Source: a virus. From it: a stretch of DNA of 64,000 bases. The stretch covers positions 1 through 64,000 of the IMG/VR virus record IMGVR_UViG_3300046321_000098; one strand, given 5' to 3'. Position 1 is the first letter of the stretch, and every line of letters starts with the position of its first letter. The notes under the pieces were generated by a model. It did not search any database, was not told the origin of the DNA, and saw nothing but the letters and a program-made list of their open reading frames with translations. This document shows positions 52,062 to 59,601 of the stretch, one piece after another. Position numbers and translations under genes: made by a program.

Positions 52062-52140
52062 ACTTTACAAAGAGTTACAAAATTCAGTGAAAACAGGTAG
52101 AGATTTAATATAGAATACATCTATTGAAACAAAGGAGTAA

Positions 52141-53262
52141 ATGATGAAAACAGTACCAAAGATTACACGCGAAATATGGAACACTGCAAGCTGCACAATA
52201 GGATGTGCTGGAGGTGCATGGGAAATCTGCAACAAAGCCATTGAAATAGCCCTAGCAGAGCAGCAAGAGCAAAATCTAAAGAATGAGATTGAAGGGATGA
52301 GTACACCGGCTCTGAAAGCATACCTAAATTTATTGACTGAAAAACAAGAGCAATACATCACAGCAGCACAGGCGCGACGGCTAGGTTTTGGAAAAGTTTT
52401 AGTGAGACAAAAAGGTGAAAAATACTGGCAAGGTGTTACAGATGGTTTTTATTACTCGCCACAATTTGAATACCGCGCCATCAAGCAAGCACAGCCCGAG
52501 CCAGTTCAACCAGCCGTCGATGTAGACAAGGTACATCCGGAATGGGAGTTTGGGTCAGCACCGTTCAAGGATTGGTGCGGAAAATGGTTCGGCTCAGATT
52601 CCGATGAAACGTATCTGGCTAAAGCTGTCTTGTCTCTACCCATCAAAGCACAACCTGAGCCAACCGACAAACATACCGACGTTCGCGCTGAGTATGCCAA
52701 GCAAGTCAGAGACGATACTAGACATTTTTATTTGTGGAAACATAAAGCACCCTTACTGCCGCTCATTAATTGCTACGGCGCTCCTGAATTTCACCCTGAA
52801 TACGAATACCGCTGCACAGACATAAGCTGCTACGTTTCAAAAGACGGTGAGTCTGCTATCAGGATGTTGCGGACTGAGGCGCAGGAGTTGCAAGCCAAGA
52901 CTAGAGATGAGTGCGACTGGTTTACTCCGTTCAGCAGTCAACTTGACGTCGATGATGACTTTTTTAGCTTTGGCAGTAAAGGCACTTACACCTACCGCAC
53001 CAAAGCCACCATCAAACTAGACGGGCGCAGGGTCACACCTGAGCAGGCAGCGGCTGAGTGGGATGCTAAGAAAGAGACGCATGTAATGTGGTTTAAGTTT
53101 GCCAACATTGATTGGACAGACGTTATCGTATACCCCGAGGATTATGTTGAATACTTCGCTAATACTGCTAACTGCGAATACGAACTCCGCCCCAAGCAAC
53201 CAACATGGACAGGTAGCCGTGAAGATGTGATTGCTTTGCTTAAAGAAGTGGGGGTGCTATGA
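52141..53262 (+). CDS. Multi-repeat phage protein, unknown
   Basis: 373 residues, ATG 52141 or 52144 after AAAGGAGTAA. It appears built of several units ending in an aromatic YEYR-type strand (FEYRAIKQ, YEYRCTDI, CEYELRPK), with RVTPEQAAAEW between. Higher G+C by eye than neighbours, as for the whole 52.1-55.5 kb stretch. No known enzyme motif. Overlaps the next gene by ATGA. Confidence 0.6.
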   Translation: MMKTVPKITREIWNTASCTIGCAGGAWEICNKAIEIALAEQQEQNLKNEIEGMSTPALKAYLNLLTEKQEQYITAAQARRLGFGKVLVRQKGEKYWQGVTDGFYYSPQFEYRAIKQAQPEPVQPAVDVDKVHPEWEFGSAPFKDWCGKWFGSDSDETYLAKAVLSLPIKAQPEPTDKHTDVRAEYAKQVRDDTRHFYLWKHKAPLLPLINCYGAPEFHPEYEYRCTDISCYVSKDGESAIRMLRTEAQELQAKTRDECDWFTPFSSQLDVDDDFFSFGSKGTYTYRTKATIKLDGRRVTPEQAAAEWDAKKETHVMWFKFANIDWTDVIVYPEDYVEYFANTANCEYELRPKQPTWTGSREDVIALLKEVGVL

Positions 53263-53471
53263 ACGAACAACGCGCTTTTACTGTAGTGACAGTGATTCGG
53301 GGCTGTAAAACACCATGCCCGCATTACGATGGCGACGATATGTGTGATAGAGAATTTATTCGACCTGAGAACTTTAGACGCGCTATGAAGTTGTTCGTAG
53401 AAAACCAGCACACCCTTACCCCCACCTGCCCGATGTGGAATGAAGCTAAACCTATTGGAGAATTGAAATGA
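53259..53471 (+). CDS. Small Cys-containing protein
   Basis: 70 residues. VIRGCKTPCPHYDGDDMC and LTPTCPMWNEAK give four or more Cys that may bind zinc. ATGA overlaps on both ends. Unknown function. Confidence 0.6.
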   Translation: MNEQRAFTVVTVIRGCKTPCPHYDGDDMCDREFIRPENFRRAMKLFVENQHTLTPTCPMWNEAKPIGELK

Positions 53472-53614
53472 AATCTCAAGTAAAAATATGTAAAGTTTGG
53501 CACTTAGTAATGCCCAATGGAGCAATGCGATTGTTCTCTGGCGTTAAAAAATACAAGCACATGAACTTGAAAAAGATTTGCATCATGAAGATGAACTTAG
53601 AGGCGAGAAAATGA
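53468..53614 (+). CDS. Small basic protein
   Basis: 48 residues from ATG 53468 (ATGA overlap). MKSQVKICKVWHLVMPNG, then KKYKHMNLKKICIMK; strongly basic. Ends by overlapping the next ATG at 53611. Supported mainly by coupling. Confidence 0.45.
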   Translation: MKSQVKICKVWHLVMPNGAMRLFSGVKKYKHMNLKKICIMKMNLEARK

Positions 53615-53877
53615 CTCCATCACCAGAACAAATAGCAGAGTTAAATTGGGACGCAGCTAATACGTTAGTAGCGCAAGCCACCGAGATAGCCGAGCTAAAA
53701 GCAAAGCTAGCAGAGCTTATGCCGCTTGCGAAGTTTGGGGCGATGGTTATGTGTGATTTTTCGGCTTTGACCGTCACAAAAATAAACAATCATGCACTAT
53801 CGCAAGACCTTATCGGCAACGGCAGCGAAGTTAAACCAAGCATCGAAGCCACTATTGCCAAAATATTGAAGGACTAA
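53611..53877 (+). CDS. Small protein with coiled-coil start
   Basis: 88 residues. PSPEQIAELNWDAANTLVAQA, AELKAKLAELMPLAKFGAM, then KPSIEATIAKIL. Helical; typical of short accessory phage proteins. The next gene starts 1 nt after its stop. Confidence 0.55.
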   Translation: MTPSPEQIAELNWDAANTLVAQATEIAELKAKLAELMPLAKFGAMVMCDFSALTVTKINNHALSQDLIGNGSEVKPSIEATIAKILKD

Positions 53878-53878
53878 C

Positions 53879-54382
53879 ATGCAGTACATAATCACAGCCC
53901 AAAGAATTGCAGAAATTATTGCTTATGCAAAAATCTACGATGGTGAAAAAATATCAACTTTGCTTCAATCCCTCCCAGTCTTAGAGGGTGAGCCAGTGGG
54001 GATAGTGGTTTACAAGCCAAAAATGCTCAGGGTTGGCGCGTTAAATCAAGTAGGCTTGGCGTTGCCAGACCGTACAAAGCTCTATACCCACTCCGCACCA
54101 TTCACACCCAAATCCATTGTAGAAAAGTGCGCCCAAATCTGTGAGAGCAGGTTTAGATCACTTATGTCCGACAACAATATTACCGCAGGAAATGAGGCTA
54201 AGAAGTGTGCAAGTGCCGTACGTCATCACGGGTTAACTTATCCCATCACACCTATTACAGCGGATATGGTTACGGATGAGATGGTTGCAGCTTACGGCGC
54301 GAATTTTAATAGCTGGGACACGCCAACGTATTCGGAACAAATAGAGGCCGCTGTCAACGCATACATAGGATCAAAGAAATGA
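53879..54382 (+). CDS. Accessory phage protein with mosaic modules
   Basis: 167 residues. The middle LEGEPVGIVVYKPK and TKLYTHSAP match short modules found in varied phage accessory proteins, while ITADMVTDEMVAAYGANF and EAAVNAYIGSKK recur in others. Looks like shuffled segments. Function unknown. Confidence 0.6.
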   Translation: MQYIITAQRIAEIIAYAKIYDGEKISTLLQSLPVLEGEPVGIVVYKPKMLRVGALNQVGLALPDRTKLYTHSAPFTPKSIVEKCAQICESRFRSLMSDNNITAGNEAKKCASAVRHHGLTYPITPITADMVTDEMVAAYGANFNSWDTPTYSEQIEAAVNAYIGSKK

Positions 54383-54606
54383 AAATAAAAACACTTTACA
54401 CCGCAATAAATCATGTGGTCGCATCAATCGGCATGAACGGTGCAATTGACAGCAGAAGCGAGTTAATAGAGGAGCTAAAAGACGCACTGTTTGCCATTGA
54501 CGGTGGCGTTTACAAGCCCGAATTATTCGATGAAACACAATCAAAATTCACCCAGCTACAAGCCGAAGTGGAAGCGCTACAGGAGATATTAAATTATGCC
54601 AAGTAA
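54379..54606 (+). CDS. Small helical protein
   Basis: 75 residues, ATGA overlap. TLYTAINHVVASIGMNG, ELIEELKDALFAIDGG and a coiled-coil end (LQAEVEALQEILNYAK). It overlaps the HNH fusion gene by 11 nt. Unknown. Confidence 0.55.
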   Translation: MKIKTLYTAINHVVASIGMNGAIDSRSELIEELKDALFAIDGGVYKPELFDETQSKFTQLQAEVEALQEILNYAK

Positions 54607-55489
54607 AAAGGAGTTAGCTCTCACAAGAGAGCAAGTGTTAGGTATTCTTGAACTGAGGTTTCCTGAGTACGAGTTTTACTGGAAAGTAGCTATAGCTCGC
54701 AACGTCAAAGCTGGAAGCAAAGCTGGGCGATTGAACAAAGATGGATACACTGTAATCACTATAGATGGGAGCAAATTCAAGGCTCACCGTTTAGTCTGGT
54801 TTGTTACTTACGGGGAATTTCCTGATAATCAAATTGACCACCTTGACGGTAACCCCTCTAACAACAGGATTGAGAACCTTAGAGATGTTTCTAACAAAAC
54901 TAACGGGCAGAACCGCAAGAAGCGCAAACGACTTGATGAGGGTTTACCTACAGGAATCAAAGTCGGTAAGCGAAACAAGATTGGCGAAATTATTGGTTAT
55001 TACGCCTCTTGGTATGACATTAACGGCAAAAGGCAGGATATATATTTTGGGATTAAAAAGTGGTTAACTTTGGGGGCAGCGTTAGCTGCTTCTATAGCTA
55101 GACGCGAACTTGAAATGACTAATCTGCTTGACCTAGGCGCAGCATATACTGATAGACACGGGTGTGAAACTGCTAAGAACCACTGTAAGGATGCTGAGTG
55201 GCAACCTATTGAGACAGCGCCGAAGGACTACGTTACCGAGTTTGACGGATGGAATGGGGAGCGAGTTACAAATATCAGTTGGGAACATCCCGCTTATTCA
55301 CCCAAAGGACACTTTGCATGGTGCGTCAGTGAATATGTCGCCCATCACGGACACGACAATGTAGAAGTAAAAGGGTTAACCCACTGGATGCCTTTACCCA
55401 AGCCACCCGCTGCAATAGCTAAAGACACTCAGCTAACCGCACTTAGTGAAATGGTAAAACTTAGTCAGGAAATGGGGTTGTATAATTGA
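54596..55489 (+). CDS. HNH endonuclease fused to a DUF551 domain
   Basis: 297 residues. Residues 1-~190: HNH enzyme with FKAHRLVWFVTYGEFP, IDHLDGNPSNNR and NLRDVSNKTNG plus a long C-terminal DNA-binding part. From Trp202: WQPIETAPKD ... GLTHWMPLPKPP, the DUF551 signature of a small phage protein. The endonuclease appears to have landed in frame at the 5' end of a DUF551 gene. Both parts could be active; frame is intact throughout. Confidence 0.85.
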   Translation: MPSKKELALTREQVLGILELRFPEYEFYWKVAIARNVKAGSKAGRLNKDGYTVITIDGSKFKAHRLVWFVTYGEFPDNQIDHLDGNPSNNRIENLRDVSNKTNGQNRKKRKRLDEGLPTGIKVGKRNKIGEIIGYYASWYDINGKRQDIYFGIKKWLTLGAALAASIARRELEMTNLLDLGAAYTDRHGCETAKNHCKDAEWQPIETAPKDYVTEFDGWNGERVTNISWEHPAYSPKGHFAWCVSEYVAHHGHDNVEVKGLTHWMPLPKPPAAIAKDTQLTALSEMVKLSQEMGLYN

Positions 55490-55493
55490 GCCT

Positions 55494-55616
55494 ATGTTAC
55501 ACTTGTTTAAAACAGTTCAACGGATAGAAAATTCAAAGGTTCCCTACTCAAAATGGGGAAATAACACATATATCGACGATAATCATAGTAAATTTAATAT
55601 TAAAGTGGAGGTCTGA
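55494..55616 (+). CDS. Small hypothetical protein
   Basis: 40 residues: MLHLFKTVQRIENSKV, then PYSKWGNNTYIDDNH. Its TGA overlaps the next ATG (TGATG). The leader is poor. Included because of the overlap and plausible composition. Confidence 0.4.
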   Translation: MLHLFKTVQRIENSKVPYSKWGNNTYIDDNHSKFNIKVEV

Positions 55617-55843
55617 TGCATAGCGAAATTAAAATTGAAGAATGGAAGTGCAGTGACGAGGTTGTTAGACTTTACGAAGTTGAACGTAACTCTGTTGTCT
55701 CTGTTGTCGGAGACAACAATTGGGTACTACTCTTTGATCACATTGATGGAGCATACAGTTACTGCTTGGATTTACTATCAGGTGACGTAGTTCACCTTGC
55801 TGCTTATACGGACGTTAATTTATGGAACAAGAAAAATGCTTGA
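55616..55843 (+). CDS. Hypothetical protein
   Basis: 75 residues, leader AAGTGGAGGTCTG. HSEIKIEEWKCSDEVVRLYEV, WVLLFDHIDGAYSYCLDLLSG. Beta-rich, acidic. Overlaps the next start. Confidence 0.6.
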   Translation: MHSEIKIEEWKCSDEVVRLYEVERNSVVSVVGDNNWVLLFDHIDGAYSYCLDLLSGDVVHLAAYTDVNLWNKKNA

Positions 55844-56015
55844 GTCCTTTCATTTAACCCCCCTTGAACTTGCAGAGGTCAACGAGCTTTGTGACTTTTA
55901 TAGTGTGAACAACCTTTACGATTTAATTCATACTCAGCAAACACAGATTGAGAGACTTCAAGAAAAACTCAACGAGTATCAGGTTCGTTATTCATCTAAA
56001 GTTAGGTACGCCTAG
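55836..56015 (+). CDS. Small coiled-coil protein
   Basis: 59 residues from ATG 55836. LTPLELAEVNELCDFYSV, then HTQQTQIERLQEKLNEYQ, a coiled coil. The HU-like gene follows 1 nt later. Confidence 0.55.
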   Translation: MLESFHLTPLELAEVNELCDFYSVNNLYDLIHTQQTQIERLQEKLNEYQVRYSSKVRYA

Positions 56016-56016
56016 G

Positions 56017-56427
56017 ATGAGCATAGAAAAGACTAAGCTTCGTCTCAAAGACTTGGTACGCTTGACGGCAGATGAGTGCGATTATCACATTTACGAAGTT
56101 GAAGATGTACTTTCTACGTTTATAAGCGTATTACGCCACGAGTTGTACAAAGGGAACAGTGTGCTTATTGAAAAATTATGCAAGTTGCAAATTTACAAGC
56201 CTAAACCAAGGCGGCTTTACAACTTCAAGACAAAACGCTTGAAACTGTCACCGTCTCACCCAAAGCTTAAAGTCACACCAACTATAGGCTTACTTGACTA
56301 TATACGTGAACAAGAGGGTACTGGACTTGAAGTTAAAAAAGACACAGCTAACAAACGTCTTCAACACCATCAACACACCGAACAAGGAAAATATTATGAG
56401 CAAAACAAACCGCAACCAGTTCAGTAA
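56017..56427 (+). CDS. HU/IHF-like DNA-binding protein
   Basis: 136 residues from ATG 56017. The first ~90 residues follow HU: helix pair DLVRLTADECDYHIYEVEDVL split into the dimer helices, SVLRHELYKGNSVLIEKLCKLQIYKPKPRR giving the strand and start of the DNA-grasping arm. The Pro at the arm tip is not obvious. The C-terminal ~40 residues are a polar extension rich in Gln, His and Lys. May bend phage DNA in replication or packaging. Confidence 0.7.
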   Translation: MSIEKTKLRLKDLVRLTADECDYHIYEVEDVLSTFISVLRHELYKGNSVLIEKLCKLQIYKPKPRRLYNFKTKRLKLSPSHPKLKVTPTIGLLDYIREQEGTGLEVKKDTANKRLQHHQHTEQGKYYEQNKPQPVQ

Positions 56428-56563
56428 GAAGAGTTCCCAGAACCAGTATGATACTCAAGAATGGGACGAGGAAAACTTGAATTATCTTGAAGACATTTCA
56501 TCTGAATTTGGAAATCTTCCTCAGCTTCAGAGGTGGTCAATGAGTAGTGATGGAGAAGAGTAA
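56396..56563 (+). CDS. Small acidic protein
   Basis: 55 residues from ATG 56396 (leader AAGGAAAATATT), overlapping the HU-like gene by 32 nt. Basic N-terminus (KTNRNQFSKKSSQNQ) and acidic C-terminus (WDEENLNYLEDISSEFG). Unknown. Confidence 0.5.
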   Translation: MSKTNRNQFSKKSSQNQYDTQEWDEENLNYLEDISSEFGNLPQLQRWSMSSDGEE

Positions 56564-56579
56564 CAATTTGTAACAGTGC

Positions 56580-56607
56580 TTGCTTGGTTAAATATTTGAT
56601 GTAGAAT
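56580..56607 (+). promoter_or_regulatory. Candidate promoter of the tRNA-like gene
   Basis: TTGCTT (56580-56585), 16-nt spacer, TAGAAT (56602-56607), 12 nt before the tRNA-like 5' end. A TTTGTAACA site lies just upstream (56568-56576). Confidence 0.5.
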
Positions 56608-56619
56608 TGGTTCATAGAC

Positions 56620-56742
56620 GCAACAGTGGTGGAATTGGTAGACACAGGTGACTAGGGGGATTTATCTTAGAGTAAGGCGCTCAGAGCTTACCTACCCGAA
56701 ATCGCAGAGCAGGTGAAGGTTCAAATCCTTCCTGTTGCACCA
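56620..56742 (+). tRNA. tRNA-Leu-like gene with about 36 extra nucleotides; anticodon unresolved
   Basis: Acceptor GCAACAG (56620-56626) pairs with CTGTTGC (56732-56738), CCA end encoded. D-arm GTG...CAC with GGTAGA is Leu-like; T-arm GAAGG, TTCAAAT loop, CCTTC is perfect. Between them are 69 nt instead of the usual 30-35. GGTGA after the D-arm can pair with TTACC only across a 36-nt stretch, as if the anticodon loop were interrupted; CTTAGAG and CTCAGAG within it resemble Leu anticodon loops. An intron, a decayed tRNA or a tRNA-like RNA are all possible. Confidence 0.6.
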
Positions 56743-56768
56743 AGTTAATTAAACAAAAGGAATAAACA

Positions 56769-57035
56769 ATGTTAACAATTCACAAATATGATTTATATAG
56801 ACACGTAGGACGTGTTGCAATGCCTGTTGGTGCTACGGTTCTCTGTATTCAATATTAAGACAACAAACCTTCTCTGTGGGCTAAAGTAGACACGGATAAA
56901 CCTCTAAGTCCCCGCCAGTTTGTCCGATACGGTACAGGTTGGGAAATTGAAAATGATGATTACTACGCCGATGTCTATATTTCTACAGTGCAAGACAAAG
57001 ATGGACTTGTGTGGCACTGGTTTGAGGTTGTTTAA
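56769..57035 (+). pseudogene. Small conserved phage gene interrupted by an in-frame TAA
   Basis: Reads MLTIHKYDLYRHV, GATVLCIQY, then TAA (56856-56858), and continues in the same frame with DNKPSLWAKVD, RQFVRYGTGWEI and DGLVWHWFEVV to TAA at 57033. The whole matches a common small phage protein with ...GA.VLSVQ.Q.G.P.LWA.VD... and a terminal DGLVWH.FE. Gln is usual where the stop lies (CAA to TAA). Either a null mutation or stop readthrough. Leader AAAGGAATAAACA is intact. Confidence 0.7.
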
Positions 57036-57036
57036 C

Positions 57037-57393
57037 ATGTTTAAACACTCCCTAAAAAGCAAGACTGCACCAGCATCTTACAACGAGTCCAAAGACTGTT
57101 CAGTACGTGCTGTAGCTAATGCAAGCGGTAAGTCCTACGAAGATGTGCGTATCATTATGAAGGCTCTAGGGCGCAAGGATGGGCAGTTCATGGACATGAG
57201 AATGTGTGCTGCTGGCTGCATGAAAGCTGGTGGTCAGTTGTTCATTACTGAGTCCTTGAATGATTACAGGTTGAAGCAAGGACGGTATGTTGTATTTGTA
57301 CCACAGCACTGCTATGCATTAGTTGATGGGGAAATTCATGATACAATCAAACCTAATTCAAGTGATAAACTGCTTGGTGTTTTTAAGTTTTAA
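57037..57393 (+). CDS. Putative papain-like cysteine peptidase fold protein
   Basis: 118 residues from ATG 57037. ESKDCSVRAVANASGKSYEDV (Cys in DC..RA), then GRYVVFVPQHCYALVDGEIHDT with the His, the layout of small C39/papain-like phage proteins (DC.RAL ... H..A..DG..HD). May cleave or bind host proteins; activity unproven. Confidence 0.6.
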   Translation: MFKHSLKSKTAPASYNESKDCSVRAVANASGKSYEDVRIIMKALGRKDGQFMDMRMCAAGCMKAGGQLFITESLNDYRLKQGRYVVFVPQHCYALVDGEIHDTIKPNSSDKLLGVFKF

Positions 57394-57409
57394 ATAAGGA
57401 GTTAGATTA

Positions 57410-57754
57410 ATGTCTAAAGTTAAATTAAAGTGGCATGTCCAATCTGCACCCACAGGGCGTTACCGTAGTTTTGAATCTAGGGGATTTCCTAGTGCAGACT
57501 ATGCTAATCTTCCAAAAGCACTAGCTGCTGTTAGTTTGTCATGTAAAGACGAGTATATCCCCTCAGATGTCAAAATTGGTAAACACTCTGAAATTACAAT
57601 TCATATCGCCTTTTGGCATGAAGACAAGAAAGGTTTTGATTGGAAGCAGTTGAAATCTAAAGCTAAAACTTTAAAAGAGGCGAAAGAGATTGCAGAAGAT
57701 TTTATTAACACATATCCACAGGTTCAACCTAAAGAACATCATTGGAATTATTAA
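57410..57754 (+). CDS. Hypothetical conserved phage protein
   Basis: 114 residues after AAGGAGTTAGATTA. KLKWHVQSAPTGRYRSFESRG, ADYANLPKALAAVSLSC and ITIHIAFWHEDKKGFDWKQL, ending AEDFINTYPQVQPKEHHW. Mixed fold; seen as a type in phage early regions, function unknown. Confidence 0.65.
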   Translation: MSKVKLKWHVQSAPTGRYRSFESRGFPSADYANLPKALAAVSLSCKDEYIPSDVKIGKHSEITIHIAFWHEDKKGFDWKQLKSKAKTLKEAKEIAEDFINTYPQVQPKEHHWNY

Positions 57755-57766
57755 AGGAGAATAATT

Positions 57767-57877
57767 ATGGTTACAATTAGTACAGTAGAAATCTTTGCTG
57801 CACTTGGTGCTGTAGCATTAGGCGGTATAATGGGTGGATTGTGTGGGACAATGGTGTTTAAATTATTTAATAAGTAA
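57767..57877 (+). CDS. Small single-helix membrane protein
   Basis: 36 residues: MVTISTVEIFAALGAVALGG, then GGLCGTMVFKLFNK. One Gly-rich transmembrane helix. Good leader AAAGGAGAATAATT. Function unknown. Confidence 0.6.
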   Translation: MVTISTVEIFAALGAVALGGIMGGLCGTMVFKLFNK

Positions 57878-57888
57878 GGGGAAACTAA

Positions 57889-58116
57889 ATGACTGAATCA
57901 CAAAAGGCTTTTAAAAGATGGTTTGATGCTAACTATGCAGTGTACTATGGTCAACAAGCACCAATAGCTGTCAAGGCGGCATGGCTGGCAGCCGAAGCCT
58001 ACTGGCATGGGCAAGAGCAAAAGGAACTAGAGTCCAAGGAAATAGTTAGCGCACAGTTAAGAGAAAAACAAGAGCGACTACTAGATGCTGTAGTTGATGA
58101 AGCACGTTATCAATAA
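57889..58116 (+). CDS. Small hypothetical protein
   Basis: 75 residues. SQKAFKRWFDANYAVYYGQQA, AVKAAWLAAEAYWHGQEQK, then a charged helix. The FKRWF...A..AW.A.EA pattern is common in short phage proteins of unknown role. Confidence 0.6.
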   Translation: MTESQKAFKRWFDANYAVYYGQQAPIAVKAAWLAAEAYWHGQEQKELESKEIVSAQLREKQERLLDAVVDEARYQ

Positions 58117-58128
58117 GGAGTTAAGTAA

Positions 58129-58329
58129 ATGAACAAAGAATACAAACCAGTGAACATCAGCTACCGTGAGCATTTCAAACTTCATGGTTATTTGTCCCTG
58201 ACAATGATTGAAGAGCTTCTTGACAAGGTTGACGAGCTTGAGGGGCGGGTTTCCACGGCAGAGCATGATGCTGAAGAATCTCACAACGAAATGGTTTACT
58301 GGAGGGAGCAATGCGAAAATATGGATTAA
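58129..58329 (+). CDS. Small coiled-coil protein
   Basis: 66 residues, leader AAGGAGTTAAGTAA. ISYREHFKLHGYLSLTMIEEL, then VDELEGRVSTAEHDAEESHNE. Overlaps the hydrolase gene by 19 nt. Confidence 0.6.
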   Translation: MNKEYKPVNISYREHFKLHGYLSLTMIEELLDKVDELEGRVSTAEHDAEESHNEMVYWREQCENMD

Positions 58330-58805
58330 CCCTTGCTGTGTTGTTAGTTCCTTTCGTTGCAATAGCACAACCCTCTGAGCTTGACTGTCTCACAACTAAT
58401 GTCTTCTTTGAAGCGAGAGGTGAATCTAAGCGCGGTATGCAAGCAGTGGCTGATGTTACACTGAACAGGGTGAAGCACTCAGCTTTCAAGGCTCAAGATA
58501 CAGTGTGTAAGGTAGTGTTTGCACCGTATCAATTTAGCTGGGTGAGTCAGCAACCTAAGAAGCGCATCCAGAAGCTTTTAAACAGGGATTTAAGCGATTT
58601 AAAGGACAAGGACTTAGCTGCATATCAAAAAGCACAAGAAGTTGCTGTAAAGGTTTTAAATGAAGGGTACAAACCTTTGCTACCCTCTTGGGTGATTTCA
58701 TTTCATTCTGTTGGTATTACACCACAATGGGTAAATAGTATGAGAAAATACAGTACAATAGGTGGGCATGTGTTTTACGGTTTTAAACGAAAGGGAATGA
58801 AATGA
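58311..58805 (+). CDS. Secreted SleB-like cell-wall hydrolase
   Basis: 164 residues. Signal peptide (YGLTLAVLLVPFVAIAQP), then the Hydrolase_2/SleB pattern: CLTTNVFFEARGE with catalytic Glu, VADVTLNRVKH, FAPYQFSWVSQ, FHSVGITPQWV and GGHVFYGF. A peptidoglycan lytic enzyme sent to the periplasm, separate from the late lysis cassette. May act in superinfection control or early envelope change; role inferred. Confidence 0.85.
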   Translation: MRKYGLTLAVLLVPFVAIAQPSELDCLTTNVFFEARGESKRGMQAVADVTLNRVKHSAFKAQDTVCKVVFAPYQFSWVSQQPKKRIQKLLNRDLSDLKDKDLAAYQKAQEVAVKVLNEGYKPLLPSWVISFHSVGITPQWVNSMRKYSTIGGHVFYGFKRKGMK

Positions 58806-58996
58806 ATCTACAAGAGTTTAAGGAAGAATACAGCGGAGCGCCAATTAATGTGGTTGAACTTGCTTGTTCAATAATAGACCACTTAGATTTAGATGGAGAT
58901 ATAACTCACGACCTTTATCACAGTGCCTCAAGTTTTATAAGTGCATATAACACCTTCACCCGTACTTTGTTTGATGCTAATATTGAGTTAGGTTAA
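58802..58996 (+). CDS. Small acidic protein
   Basis: 64 residues, ATGA overlap with the hydrolase. NLQEFKEEYSGAPINVVELAC and SIIDHLDLDGDITHDLYH; helical and acidic. Unknown. Confidence 0.6.
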   Translation: MNLQEFKEEYSGAPINVVELACSIIDHLDLDGDITHDLYHSASSFISAYNTFTRTLFDANIELG

Positions 58997-58998
58997 CT

Positions 58999-59244
58999 AT
59001 GAAACTAACAAAACAACTCTTACTGTCCTGCATCCTAGGTCTAACACTAGGTGCTACATCAGGGCTTGCCAAAGCAGAACCAAACACCAAGGACTTTAAC
59101 CCAGAACCGTTTAAGGTAGTCTGTGTCAAAAACTCCCTGTATCTGGTCTGGGAACATCGTGATCTGGTTGTGCAAATCAAGGGTATATTCTGCAGCAATA
59201 CAGAAGACCTTGTTAAGTTACCAAAAGTTACAAATATTTTGTAG
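58999..59244 (+). CDS. Small exported protein
   Basis: 81 residues. Signal peptide (KQLLLSCILGLTLGATSGLAKA) and a mature part with two Cys (VVCVKNSLYLVWEHRDL, GIFCSNTEDL) that could form a disulfide. Envelope-directed; superinfection or spanin-like roles are guesses. Confidence 0.65.
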   Translation: MKLTKQLLLSCILGLTLGATSGLAKAEPNTKDFNPEPFKVVCVKNSLYLVWEHRDLVVQIKGIFCSNTEDLVKLPKVTNIL

Positions 59245-59272
59245 AGATTTCATAAATAACTCAAAATCCATG

Positions 59273-59293
59273 TACACTCCAAGCATCTAAACA
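59273..59293 (+). promoter_or_regulatory. Promoter -10 with conserved ATCTAAACA start
   Basis: TACACT (59273-59278), 6 nt, ATCTAAACA (59285-59293), then AAAGGAGGAGTCA as ribosome site. -35 unclear. Third of four copies of this start sequence. Confidence 0.6.
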
Positions 59294-59306
59294 AAAGGAG
59301 GAGTCA

Positions 59307-59600
59307 ATGTCAAACAAGATTAAAATCCAAATTCTTGAGTATGTCCTTGAGAACTTATGGGATGGAGTAGGTGATTACCGCTCAATGTATATTTGTAATC
59401 TAATTGAAAATGCAGATATTGATACAAGGGTACAAGACAAGTTCCGAGATATTATAGCTGAAAGATTGGACTATGCATTTTGCCTGAAAGTTTGGCTGCA
59501 TTCAAACGGTGTTCCATTGATGGACTTAACACCTAAAAATGTTCAAGCACATCGCAGGGCTTGGGTTAAGTTATTGATTAAAGAATTTGGAGGGAAATGA
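59307..59600 (+). CDS. Early phage protein, first of a tandem paralogous pair
   Basis: 97 residues. LENLWDGVGDYRSMYICNLIE, IIAERLDYAFCLKVWLHSNG and QAHRRAWVKLLIKEFG. The same W..G...YIC..IE...K..I..RL....VQ..R..W...L..EF framework recurs in the next gene. Function unknown. Confidence 0.65.
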   Translation: MSNKIKIQILEYVLENLWDGVGDYRSMYICNLIENADIDTRVQDKFRDIIAERLDYAFCLKVWLHSNGVPLMDLTPKNVQAHRRAWVKLLIKEFGGK

Positions 59601-59601
59601 A

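Noticed and set aside
56640-56662. Ochre suppressor anticodon TTA inside the tRNA-Leu-like gene
   Set aside because: A TTTA phrase exists near 56661, but no flanking sequence pairs as an anticodon stem and position 37 would be T.
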